Assembly: GCA_934668285.1 (NCBI GenBank)
Contig: CAKUNB010000079.1
Location: forward strand, 1-7,346
Direction: 5' to 3'
Source of the DNA: an uncultured Oscillospiraceae bacterium
GTDB taxonomy: Bacteria > Bacillota > Clostridia > Oscillospirales > Oscillospiraceae
DNA: 7,346 nucleotides
Under the pieces are notes generated by a model. The model was given only the letters and a program-made list of their open reading frames with translations. It did not search any database and was not told the DNA's origin. How positions within the stretch are numbered: position 1 is the first letter of the stretch; each line of letters begins with the position of its first letter. Of this stretch, positions 1-5,799 are shown piece after piece. Made by a program: the position numbers and the translations under genes.

Positions 1-1260
1 TTCGAGACCCTCGGCTGGCCGGACACGGAGGCGCCCGATTTCAGGTATTTCTACCCGACGGACGTGCTGGTCACGGGCTATGACATCATCTTCTTCTGGG
101 TCGCGCGCATGATCTTCTCCGGCTGCAAGCAGACGGGCAAGCCGCCGTTCCACACCGTCCTCATCCACGGCCTCGTCCGCGACGACAAGGGCAGAAAGAT
201 GTCCAAGTCGCTCGGCAACGGCATTGATCCGCTGGAAATGATCGACCGCTTCGGCGCGGACGCGCTGCGCATGAATATGCTCACCGCGAACTCGCCCGGC
301 AACGATATGCGCTTCTATATCGAGCGCTGCGAGGCGATGCGCAACTTCGCCAACAAGCTCTGGAATGCCAGCCGCTATGTCATGATGAATCTCAGCATCG
401 ATAAAAACGAGCTGCCTGCGCTCGACGAGCTGGAAACGGCGGACAAGTGGATCCTCTCCAAGCTCAACACGCTCATCGCCGAGGCGACGGAGAATCTTGA
501 CAAGTACGAGCTGGGTATTGCTGTGCAGAAGATTTACGACTTCATCTGGGACAGCTACTGCGATTGGTATATCGAGCTGACGAAGGCCCGCCTGTACGGC
601 GAGGACGAGGCCAGCAAGCGCGTTGCGCAGCAGGTGCTGCTGTACGTGCTCGACCAGATTCTCCGGCTGATGCACCCGTTCATGCCGTTCATTACCGAGG
701 AGATCTGGCAGGCCATCCCGCACGAGGGCGAGGCGCTGATTGCCGCCAAATGGCCGGAGTATCGGGAAGCCCTGAGCTTCAAGGCCGAGGAGACGGCGAT
801 GGAGAGCATCATGACCGCCATTCGCGCCGTCCGCAACCGCCGCGCGGAGATGAACGTTCCGCCGTCGAAGAAATGCACGCTGTATATCGTGACCGATAAG
901 CAGGCGCTGTTTGAAAGCGGCGCGGGCTTTATGACGCGGCTTGCCTATGCCGACGATGTGATTATTACCGACAGGGAGCCGGAGGGTCACGCCTCGATGG
1001 CATCCTGCGTCACGCATGACGCGACGCTCTATATGCCGATGAGCCAGCTCGTGGATGTGCAGAAGGAGCTGGAGCGCATTGCAAAGGAGCGCGAGAAGGC
1101 GCAGAAGGGGCTGAGCGGCATTCAGGCCAAGCTCAACAACCCCGGCTTTACCGCCAAGGCGCCCGAGGCGGTCGTGAACGCCGAGCGCGAAAAGGCACAA
1201 AAATATGAGAGCCTGCTCAAGCAGCTCGCCGAAAGCGAGGAGCGACTCAAGGCACTGTAA
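1..1260 (+). CDS. valS: Valyl-tRNA synthetase, C-terminal part (5' end outside window)
   Basis: Cytoplasmic class I aminoacyl-tRNA synthetase that joins valine to tRNA-Val. The reading frame is open from base 1, so the gene begins left of the window; 419 residues are present. The family is usually about 880 residues, so the HIGH motif and most of the CP1 editing domain are missing here. The visible part starts in the catalytic core, with the stretch FYPTDVLVTGYDIIFFWVAR typical of ValRS. The KMSKS loop that binds ATP is encoded at 196-210. The anticodon-binding helical domain follows (about 370-870). The last 70 or so residues, from MSQLVDVQKELERI, form the charged coiled-coil arm seen in ValRS, with the conserved NPGFTAKAPEAVV segment inside it. 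An intrinsic terminator follows 11 bases after the stop, so valS appears to end its own transcription unit. Identification is secure. Confidence 0.97.
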   Translation, partial: FETLGWPDTEAPDFRYFYPTDVLVTGYDIIFFWVARMIFSGCKQTGKPPFHTVLIHGLVRDDKGRKMSKSLGNGIDPLEMIDRFGADALRMNMLTANSPGNDMRFYIERCEAMRNFANKLWNASRYVMMNLSIDKNELPALDELETADKWILSKLNTLIAEATENLDKYELGIAVQKIYDFIWDSYCDWYIELTKARLYGEDEASKRVAQQVLLYVLDQILRLMHPFMPFITEEIWQAIPHEGEALIAAKWPEYREALSFKAEETAMESIMTAIRAVRNRRAEMNVPPSKKCTLYIVTDKQALFESGAGFMTRLAYADDVIITDREPEGHASMASCVTHDATLYMPMSQLVDVQKELERIAKEREKAQKGLSGIQAKLNNPGFTAKAPEAVVNAEREKAQKYESLLKQLAESEERLKAL

Positions 1261-1271
1261 TCCTCAATTTC

Positions 1272-1303
1272 TGCCGGAAGGCCTCGCCGCCTTCCGGCAT
1301 TTT
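1272..1303 (+). terminator. Intrinsic terminator after valS
   Basis: A perfect 11-bp stem (TGCCGGAAGGC at 1272-1282 with GCCTTCCGGCA at 1289-1299) closes a 6-base loop and is followed by four T residues at 1300-1303. It lies 11 bases after the valS stop. The T-run is short, so termination may be incomplete. The right arm can also pair with a second downstream copy of TGCCGGAA at 1303-1310. Confidence 0.82.
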
Positions 1304-1328
1304 GCCGGAAATTATTCATAGTTTGTTC

Positions 1329-1357
1329 TTTATTTCTCAAGCTGCATCGTGTATAAT
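1329..1357 (+). promoter_or_regulatory. Probable promoter of the lepB operon
   Basis: A perfect TATAAT -10 box lies at 1352-1357 in a locally AT-rich patch between the valS terminator and lepB. At 17-bp spacing the -35 position is TTTATT (1329-1334), matching only three bases of TTGACA. A better-looking TTGTTC (1323-1328) is 23 bp away, which is too far. A start near 1364 would give a leader of about 30 bases before the lepB TTG. The -10 is strong evidence; the -35 is weak. Confidence 0.6.
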
Positions 1358-1381
1358 ATACGATAAGACAGTAGGCACGAC

Positions 1382-1388
1382 AGGAGGG
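1382..1388 (+). promoter_or_regulatory. Ribosome binding site that fixes the lepB start
   Basis: AGGAGGG sits six bases before the TTG at 1395. No ATG or GTG has comparable support in this frame, so this site decides the choice of a TTG start for lepB. Confidence 0.85.
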
Positions 1389-1394
1389 CTTAAA

Positions 1395-2039
1395 TTGGAG
1401 GAGAAGCGTCAGGAAACGGAAATAACCGAGGAGACAAAAAAGCCCGAGGAAAAGCGCTCGTTTTTGCATGACTTTTATTCGCTGCTGCACGATTTGGTAT
1501 ATATTCTGGCGGCAATTACGCTGATTTTCGTCTTTTGCGTCCGGCTGGTCGGCGTCAACGGCGATTCCATGCTGCCGACGCTGCGGCACGGCGATTATCT
1601 CGCACTGCAGAGCAATATGATTATGGGAAAGCTGGAGCGCGGCGATATCATCGTCGCGCGGAAGCTGTCGTTTGAGGACGGTGAGCCGATCGTCAAGCGC
1701 GTGATTGCGACCGAAGGACAGACGGTGGACATCCGGTACGACGACTCCGGCAGGGGAACGGTCTACGTGGACGGCGCTGCGCTGGACGAGCCGTATATCA
1801 ACGAACCGATGGACCCGAAGTATACCGGCTCGAATGGAACGCAGCTGCCGCTGACGGTGGAAAAGGACTGCGTGTTCGTTATGGGCGACAACCGGAACCA
1901 CTCCGCCGACAGCCGCTATGCCGATATCGGACAGATTCGGCTCGATCAGGTGCTGGGAAAGGTGCTGTTTATCGTCTTCCCCGGCTATAACGCCGATCAG
2001 ACGACCCGCAGCTTCAGCAGAATCGGAGCAGTGTCATGA
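1395..2039 (+). CDS. lepB: Signal peptidase I (type I leader peptidase)
   Basis: Membrane-bound serine protease that removes signal peptides from secreted proteins on the outer face of the membrane. With the TTG start at 1395 the protein has 214 residues, a normal size for Gram-positive enzymes. The first 33 residues are very polar and charged (a cytoplasmic tail rich in Glu and Lys), followed by one hydrophobic membrane segment at about 34-52. The catalytic Ser is S58 in NGDSMLPTL and the catalytic Lys is K101 in IVKRVIA. The conserved box D/E segment MGDNRNHSADSR is at 163-174. In-frame extension to another TTG at 1302 is rejected because it would start inside the valS terminator and run across the promoter. 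The stop overlaps the rbgA start as ATGA, which suggests coupled translation. Clostridial genomes often place lepB next to rbgA and rnhB, in agreement with the assignment. Confidence 0.95.
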   Translation: MEEKRQETEITEETKKPEEKRSFLHDFYSLLHDLVYILAAITLIFVFCVRLVGVNGDSMLPTLRHGDYLALQSNMIMGKLERGDIIVARKLSFEDGEPIVKRVIATEGQTVDIRYDDSGRGTVYVDGAALDEPYINEPMDPKYTGSNGTQLPLTVEKDCVFVMGDNRNHSADSRYADIGQIRLDQVLGKVLFIVFPGYNADQTTRSFSRIGAVS

Positions 2040-2905
2040 CAGATGATAGAATGAATATCCAGTGGTACCCGGGCCACATGACAAAGACCCGCCGCCAAAT
2101 TGAGGAGGATCTGAAGCTGGTGGACGCGGTCTGCGAGATCGTCGACGCGCGGATTCCTGCGTCGAGCCGCAATCCGGATATCGACGCGATCTGCGGCAAT
2201 AAGCCGCGGATGGTCATTTTGAACCGCATCGATATGGCCGATGCCAGAATGACCGACCTCTGGAGCAACTACCTGCGCGGCAGGGGCTTTGCCGTGGTGC
2301 GCACGGACTGCAAGAACCGGCGCGGGCTGGATCGTTTCCTGCCCGCCGTGCGGGAGCTGCTGGCTGAGAAGCTGCAGCGCTATGCGGAAAAGGGCTTTGT
2401 CAACAAGCCGCTCAAGCTGATGGTCGTCGGCATTCCGAACGTCGGAAAGTCGACCTTCATCAACCAGATCGCCGGACGAAAGGGCGCCAAGGCAGAAAAC
2501 CGCCCCGGCGTGACGCGCGGCAAGCAGTGGGTCACGGTCGACCGCGGCCTTCTGCTGCTTGATACCCCCGGCATCCTGTGGCCGAAGTTTGACGACGAGG
2601 AGGTCGGCCGGCGGCTGGCCTACACCGGCGCGGTCAAGGACGACGTGATCGACACGGAAACGCTGGCGGCGAACCTGATGCAGATGCTCTGGCGGCGCTA
2701 TCCCGACGCGCTGCGCGAGCGCTATAAGCTCGACCCCGACGGGACGGAGGGCGGCTTTGCACTGCTGGAGCAGGCGGCGGCCAAGCGTGGCTTCCTGCTC
2801 TCCGGCGGCGTTCTGGATACCGAGCGGATGGCGCGGATTCTTCTCGAGGAATTCCGCAGCTGCAAGATCGGCCGCTTTACCTTGGAGGACCCCAATGAGA
2901 TATGA
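2036..2905 (+). CDS. rbgA: Ribosome biogenesis GTPase RbgA (YlqF)
   Basis: Circularly permuted GTPase needed for a late step of 50S subunit assembly in Bacillus subtilis, acting in the cytoplasm on the pre-50S particle. The 289 residues match the family length (about 280). The permuted motif order is visible: G4 as NRID (63-66), a G5-like TDCKNRRG (90-97), then G1 GIPNVGKS (132-139), a probable G2 Thr in RPGVTRG (about 160), and G3 DTPG (176-179). The N-terminal NIQWYPGHMTKTRR stretch is a hallmark of the YlqF branch. The start at 2036 has GGAG at 2025-2028, seven bases upstream. A later ATG at 2051 would remove only five residues and has no good ribosome binding site. It overlaps lepB by 4 bases and the next gene by 11. 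Confidence 0.95.
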   Translation: MTDDRMNIQWYPGHMTKTRRQIEEDLKLVDAVCEIVDARIPASSRNPDIDAICGNKPRMVILNRIDMADARMTDLWSNYLRGRGFAVVRTDCKNRRGLDRFLPAVRELLAEKLQRYAEKGFVNKPLKLMVVGIPNVGKSTFINQIAGRKGAKAENRPGVTRGKQWVTVDRGLLLLDTPGILWPKFDDEEVGRRLAYTGAVKDDVIDTETLAANLMQMLWRRYPDALRERYKLDPDGTEGGFALLEQAAAKRGFLLSGGVLDTERMARILLEEFRSCKIGRFTLEDPNEI

Positions 2906-3125
2906 GCTGATCCGTGAGATTTTTAATCAGTGCAGCAACAATCAGATGCGCGATGTGTTCGTTTCCGAGGTTGAGACGAATGATACCGACGCAGTTGCCC
3001 GCACCTACTGCACGGGGCGGGAGTATACTATAGAAAAGGACGCGCGGGAGGACGGCGTGGTGGTGTATGAGCTGACAGTGGACAGCCTGCGCCAGCGCCT
3101 GAGCTTCACGCCGGACGAGGAATGA
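2895..3125 (+). CDS. Small conserved-looking protein of unknown function (76 aa)
   Basis: I do not recognise this protein. It has 76 residues, starting [20 protein letters not shown] and ending RLSFTPDEE. It is strongly acidic overall, has no membrane segment or signal peptide, and has two Cys (13 and 39) without a clear metal-binding motif. The likely pattern is an N-terminal helix (1-20) followed by beta strands around [17 protein letters not shown] and VVVYELTVD. The start is supported by GGAGG at 2884-2888, six bases before the ATG. The gene overlaps rbgA by 11 bases and rnhB by 4 (ATGA), so it is embedded in the operon and very probably translated. An in-frame longer reading frame from 2757 is rejected because it runs within rbgA and has no comparable start. 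Function cannot be assigned; co-expression with rbgA and rnhB only hints at a role tied to ribosome or nucleic acid maintenance. Confidence 0.8.
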   Translation: MRYELIREIFNQCSNNQMRDVFVSEVETNDTDAVARTYCTGREYTIEKDAREDGVVVYELTVDSLRQRLSFTPDEE

Positions 3126-3733
3126 TGGTTGATCTTTGGAGTTATGAGCGCGCCTGCTACGACGAGGGCTATCAGAGCGTCTGCGGCGTGGACGAGGCCG
3201 GACGTGGGCCGCTGGCAGGGCCGGTGTGCGCTGCGGCGGTGATTCTGCCGCAGGGACTGGTGATCGAGGGCCTGAACGACTCGAAAAAGCTGACGGAAAA
3301 GCGGCGTGAGGCGCTGTATGACGTCATCACTGCCGAGGCCGCTGCCTACGGTATTGCGTTTGCTGACGAAAAGGAGATCGACGAGATCAATATTTTGCAG
3401 GCGACGTTTCTTGCCATGCGCCGCGCGGTGGAGCAGCTTTCCGTCCGGCCGGACATGGTGCTGGTCGACGGCAACCGCGAGCCGGAGCTTGGCGGGCTGC
3501 CGGTGAAAACGATTGTCAGGGGCGACAGCCTGAGCGCGAACATCGCCGCTGCGTCGATTCTGGCAAAGGTCACGCGTGACCGCTTCATGCTGGAGCAGGA
3601 TGCCGCCTATCCGCAGTACGGCTTTGCGGTACATAAGGGCTACGGCACGAAGGCGCACTATGCCGCGCTGACGCAGTACGGCCCCTGCCCGATTCACCGG
3701 CAGAGCTTTTTGAAAAAGTTCTATGGCAAATGA
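3122..3733 (+). CDS. rnhB: Ribonuclease HII
   Basis: Endonuclease that cuts the RNA strand of RNA-DNA hybrids and removes single ribonucleotides from DNA, using divalent metal ions. The 203 residues compare with 198 in E. coli; the longer N-terminus of B. subtilis RnhB is absent. The signature [14 protein letters not shown] is at 22-35, giving metal ligands D24 and E25. The third is D116 in MVLVDGN, and D135 in [21 protein letters not shown] is the probable fourth. The C-terminal [10 protein letters not shown] motif, including the substrate-sensing Tyr region, is present. Two adjacent ATG codons (3122 and 3125) are possible starts. The second is a slightly better distance from GAGG at 3117-3120, a difference of one residue. 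It overlaps the preceding small gene as ATGA and the next gene by 11 bases. Confidence 0.96.
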   Translation: MMVDLWSYERACYDEGYQSVCGVDEAGRGPLAGPVCAAAVILPQGLVIEGLNDSKKLTEKRREALYDVITAEAAAYGIAFADEKEIDEINILQATFLAMRRAVEQLSVRPDMVLVDGNREPELGGLPVKTIVRGDSLSANIAAASILAKVTRDRFMLEQDAAYPQYGFAVHKGYGTKAHYAALTQYGPCPIHRQSFLKKFYGK

Positions 3734-4085
3734 GCTGATCGGGCGGTGGGGCGAACGCCTCGCTGCGGAGTATCTGCAAAAAAAGCACTACCGCATCGTC
3801 GGCGCGAACTATCGCTGCCGGATGGGGGAGATCGACCTGATTGCGGAAAAGGGGCGCTACATCGTTTTTGTCGAGGTCAAGCTGCGCAAAAGCAGTGCCT
3901 TTGCCGAGGCGCGGGAGTTCGTTGACCGGCGCAAGCAGGAACGCATTATCACGGCGGCAAGTCTCTACCTTTCTCAGCACGAGTCGGAGAAGCAGCCGCG
4001 CTTTGATGTGATCGAAATTTATGCACACGACGGCATGGAAACTGCCAGACCGTCGATTACCCATTTGGAGGATGCCTTTTCTTGA
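3723..4085 (+). CDS. YraN/UPF0102 family putative endonuclease-like protein
   Basis: Member of the UPF0102 (YraN) family: 120 residues, the usual length. The family has a restriction-endonuclease-like fold, but its role is not settled. The typical N-terminal [13 protein letters not shown] stretch is followed by the PD-(D/E)XK-like core GEIDLIA ... IVFVEVKLR, with D38, E51 and K53 as likely catalytic residues, so an active nuclease is plausible. The gene overlaps rnhB by 11 bases; the rnhB-yraN neighbourhood is common in bacteria. No good Shine-Dalgarno sequence is seen before the ATG (the upstream bases are a run of T and A), so initiation probably depends on ribosomes finishing rnhB. The stop overlaps the next start as TTGA. 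Confidence 0.92.
   Translation: MANELIGRWGERLAAEYLQKKHYRIVGANYRCRMGEIDLIAEKGRYIVFVEVKLRKSSAFAEAREFVDRRKQERIITAASLYLSQHESEKQPRFDVIEIYAHDGMETARPSITHLEDAFS
4067..4071 (+). promoter_or_regulatory. Ribosome binding site supporting the TTG start of the dipeptidase gene
   Basis: GGAGG lies ten bases before the TTG at 4082, inside the end of the yraN-family gene. The spacing is slightly long. The nearer ATG at 4072 is in a different frame, so this site favours the TTG start. Confidence 0.6.
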
Positions 4086-5014
4086 AGCTTCGACTGTTTG
4101 ACGCACATTGCGACACGGCCTATGAGCTATGGCGCAGGGGCGAGCGCCTTGCGCGCAGCTCCTGCCATGTGGATTTGCAGAAGGCGGAGGACCTTGCAGC
4201 CTATGCACAGATTTTTGCCTTTTGCAGCTACGCAGGGGAGCCGCAGGGCATGCAGCCGGAGCGGCTGCTGCGCGAGCCGCTGGCATACCTTCGGGACGAA
4301 GTCCGGCAGAACGCAGAGCGCATCGCCTTCGCCGCGTCGCCGGAGGAGGTCAAGGCACTGACGGAGGCCGGAACAACTGCGGCGCTGCTCTCCGTCGAAG
4401 GACCGGAGGTCATCGGCTGCGACCCCGACGCGCTGGAGGGCCTGCGGCAGGAGGGCTTCGTTATGACGACGCTGACATGGAATGCCGGAAACACCCTTGC
4501 CGGTGCGCACGCCACGGGCGGCGGGCTGACGGCGCAAGGCGCGGACTTTGTGCGCGAGGCGCAGCGGCTCGGCATGGCGATTGACGTGAGCCATCTGTCC
4601 GAGACGGCGTTCTGGGATTTGACCAGAATCACGAAAAGGCCGATTCTGGCCAGCCATTCCAACTGCCGCGCGCTGTGTGACCACACCAGAAATCTGACCG
4701 ACGACCAGCTCCGCGCGATTGCGGACACGGACGGCGCGGTCGGGCTGAATCTTTACGTGCCGTTTTTGGGCAAAACGGCAAATTTTGAGACGCTGCTGCG
4801 CCATCTCGAGCACATGCTGCGGCTGTGCGGCGAGCGGCGCGTTGTGCTCGGCGGCGATCTGGACGGCTGCGACCGCCTGCCGGAGGGCTTCTGTGACCTG
4901 CGCTCCTATCCGGACTTTTATTCCTATCTCAGCGGGCGCGGGTATGATGCGGCGCTCCTTGACCGGATTTTCTTTGATAATCTATACCAGCTGCTGAAAA
5001 GAGAGGTGATGTAA
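4082..5014 (+). CDS. Membrane dipeptidase-like zinc hydrolase (peptidase family M19)
   Basis: Metal-dependent hydrolase of the M19 (renal dipeptidase) family, which cleaves dipeptides, in many members including those with a D-residue. The 310 residues match bacterial members. No signal peptide or membrane segment is seen, so the protein is likely cytoplasmic despite the family name. Expected binuclear zinc ligands are all present: H9 and D11 in FDAHCDT, bridging E106 in LLSVEGPEVIG, H171 in IDVSHLSE, H192 in ASHSNCRAL, and D259 in LGGDLDG. The LTWNAGNTLAGAH and HTRNLTDDQ stretches are also family hallmarks. The start is TTG at 4082, overlapping the previous stop as TTGA, because the conserved LFDAHCDT motif begins only five residues in. 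Substrate cannot be read from sequence; a role in peptide or cell-wall peptide turnover is possible. Confidence 0.93.
   Translation: MKLRLFDAHCDTAYELWRRGERLARSSCHVDLQKAEDLAAYAQIFAFCSYAGEPQGMQPERLLREPLAYLRDEVRQNAERIAFAASPEEVKALTEAGTTAALLSVEGPEVIGCDPDALEGLRQEGFVMTTLTWNAGNTLAGAHATGGGLTAQGADFVREAQRLGMAIDVSHLSETAFWDLTRITKRPILASHSNCRALCDHTRNLTDDQLRAIADTDGAVGLNLYVPFLGKTANFETLLRHLEHMLRLCGERRVVLGGDLDGCDRLPEGFCDLRSYPDFYSYLSGRGYDAALLDRIFFDNLYQLLKREVM
5003..5010 (+). promoter_or_regulatory. Strong ribosome binding site of the metallophosphoesterase gene
   Basis: GAGGTGAT is an eight-base match to the full anti-Shine-Dalgarno complement (AGGAGGTGAT). It lies at the end of the dipeptidase gene, just before the TAATG stop-start junction, and supports the ATG at 5014. 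Confidence 0.75.
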
Positions 5015-5703
5015 TGGCGCTGTATGCAATCGGTGATCTGCATCTCTCCTTTGGCGGTGATAAGCAGATGGACGTGTTCGGCGGCGTCTGGTGCGGGTAT
5101 GTGGACAAGCTTCGTGAGGGGCTTTCCGTCATCACGCCGGAGGACACCACGGTGCTGCTCGGCGATCTGTCATGGGCGCTCGATCTGGACAGCGCACGGG
5201 AGGATTTTGCCTTTATCAGCGCGATTCCGGGCAGAAAAATTATCCTCAAGGGCAACCACGACTACTGGTGGACGACGGCGACGAAGTTCTACAAATTCTG
5301 CGAGGAAAGCGGCTTTGAAAACCTTTGGATGCTGAACAACAACTGCTACTACTATGAGGATATCGCCCTGTGCGGTACGCGCGGGTGGTTCTTTGAGGAG
5401 GACGCAGCGGCCGGAAGCCACGCGGACAAAATCTTCAAGCGCGAGCTGATCCGGCTGGAGACCTCGCTCAAGGCGGCGGGGGAGAGCGAGAAAATCTGCT
5501 TCCTGCATTATCCGCCGCGCTACCGCGGCTATGAGTGCCCCGAGATTCTGCGGCTTTTGAAGCAGTATCACGTGTCGCAGTGCTGCTACGGCCATCTCCA
5601 CGGCGATAGCCATAAGCTTGCCATCGAGGGCGGCTTTGACGGGGTGGATTTTCGCCTTTGCGCAGCGGACTTTATAAAATTTCGCCCGCTTCGCCTGAAA
5701 TAG
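5014..5703 (+). CDS. Calcineurin-like metallophosphoesterase of unknown substrate
   Basis: Predicted cytoplasmic phosphohydrolase of the calcineurin-like superfamily, 229 residues. All superfamily metal and catalytic motifs are visible in order: GDLH (D8, H10), GDLSW (D51), GNHDYWW (N81, H82), LHYPP (H165) and YGHLHG (H194, H196). The MALYAIGDLHLSF start, the KQMDVFGGVW stretch and the GNHDYWW form recall a bacterial family annotated only as predicted phosphohydrolase (I believe COG1768, from memory). No signal peptide is present. The ATG overlaps the dipeptidase stop by one base (TAATG) and has a strong ribosome binding site. It is the last gene of the coupled run; no clear terminator follows before the tig promoter, so some read-through into tig is possible. 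The substrate (nucleotide, phosphoprotein, phospholipid or other) is unknown. Confidence 0.92.
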   Translation: MALYAIGDLHLSFGGDKQMDVFGGVWCGYVDKLREGLSVITPEDTTVLLGDLSWALDLDSAREDFAFISAIPGRKIILKGNHDYWWTTATKFYKFCEESGFENLWMLNNNCYYYEDIALCGTRGWFFEEDAAAGSHADKIFKRELIRLETSLKAAGESEKICFLHYPPRYRGYECPEILRLLKQYHVSQCCYGHLHGDSHKLAIEGGFDGVDFRLCAADFIKFRPLRLK

Positions 5704-5714
5704 TGAAAAATAGC

Positions 5715-5743
5715 TTGTATTTTCGGAATTTATCTGATAAAAT
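5715..5743 (+). promoter_or_regulatory. Promoter of tig (extended -10)
   Basis: TTGTAT at 5715-5720 is separated by exactly 17 bp from TAAAAT at 5738-5743, and TG at 5735-5736 makes it an extended -10 (TGATAAAAT). It stands in a short AT-rich patch unlike the GC-rich surroundings. The predicted leader is about 50 bases long. Confidence 0.75.
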
Positions 5744-5785
5744 AATTCGGCTCAATACAGAAATAATGCGCGCTGCGCGATCTAT

Positions 5786-5791
5786 AGGAGG
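5786..5791 (+). promoter_or_regulatory. Ribosome binding site of tig
   Basis: A perfect AGGAGG eight bases before the ATG at 5800, consistent with a highly expressed gene. Confidence 0.85.
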
Positions 5792-5799
5792 ACAAACCA

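Noticed and set aside
1302..1394. N-terminal extension of lepB from a TTG at 1302
   Set aside because: It would begin within the valS terminator T-run, cross the TATAAT promoter and ignore the AGGAGGG site before 1395; the extra residues do not resemble signal peptidase.
1122..1901. Long reverse-strand open frame opposite the valS end and lepB
   Set aside because: Antisense shadow of GC-rich coding sequence: it crosses the valS terminator and lepB promoter and its translation shows no recognisable domain. Other long reverse frames (3005-3697, 3585-4286, 4127-4813, 5782-6516) are rejected for the same reason.
2757..2894. Longer version of the small unknown gene starting at 2757
   Set aside because: The extra 46 residues are an out-of-frame reading of rbgA, rich in Arg, Ser and Trp, while the ATG at 2895 has a well placed GGAGG.
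5705..5724. Possible terminator hairpin after the metallophosphoesterase gene
   Set aside because: The pairing is short and only A-T rich (about 5-6 bp) with no following T-run, and it overlaps the tig -35 box.
5768..5779. GC-rich palindromic stretch (GCGCGCTGCGCG) in the tig leader
   Set aside because: At most a 4-bp stem with a 3-base loop; too short to call an operator or regulatory hairpin.
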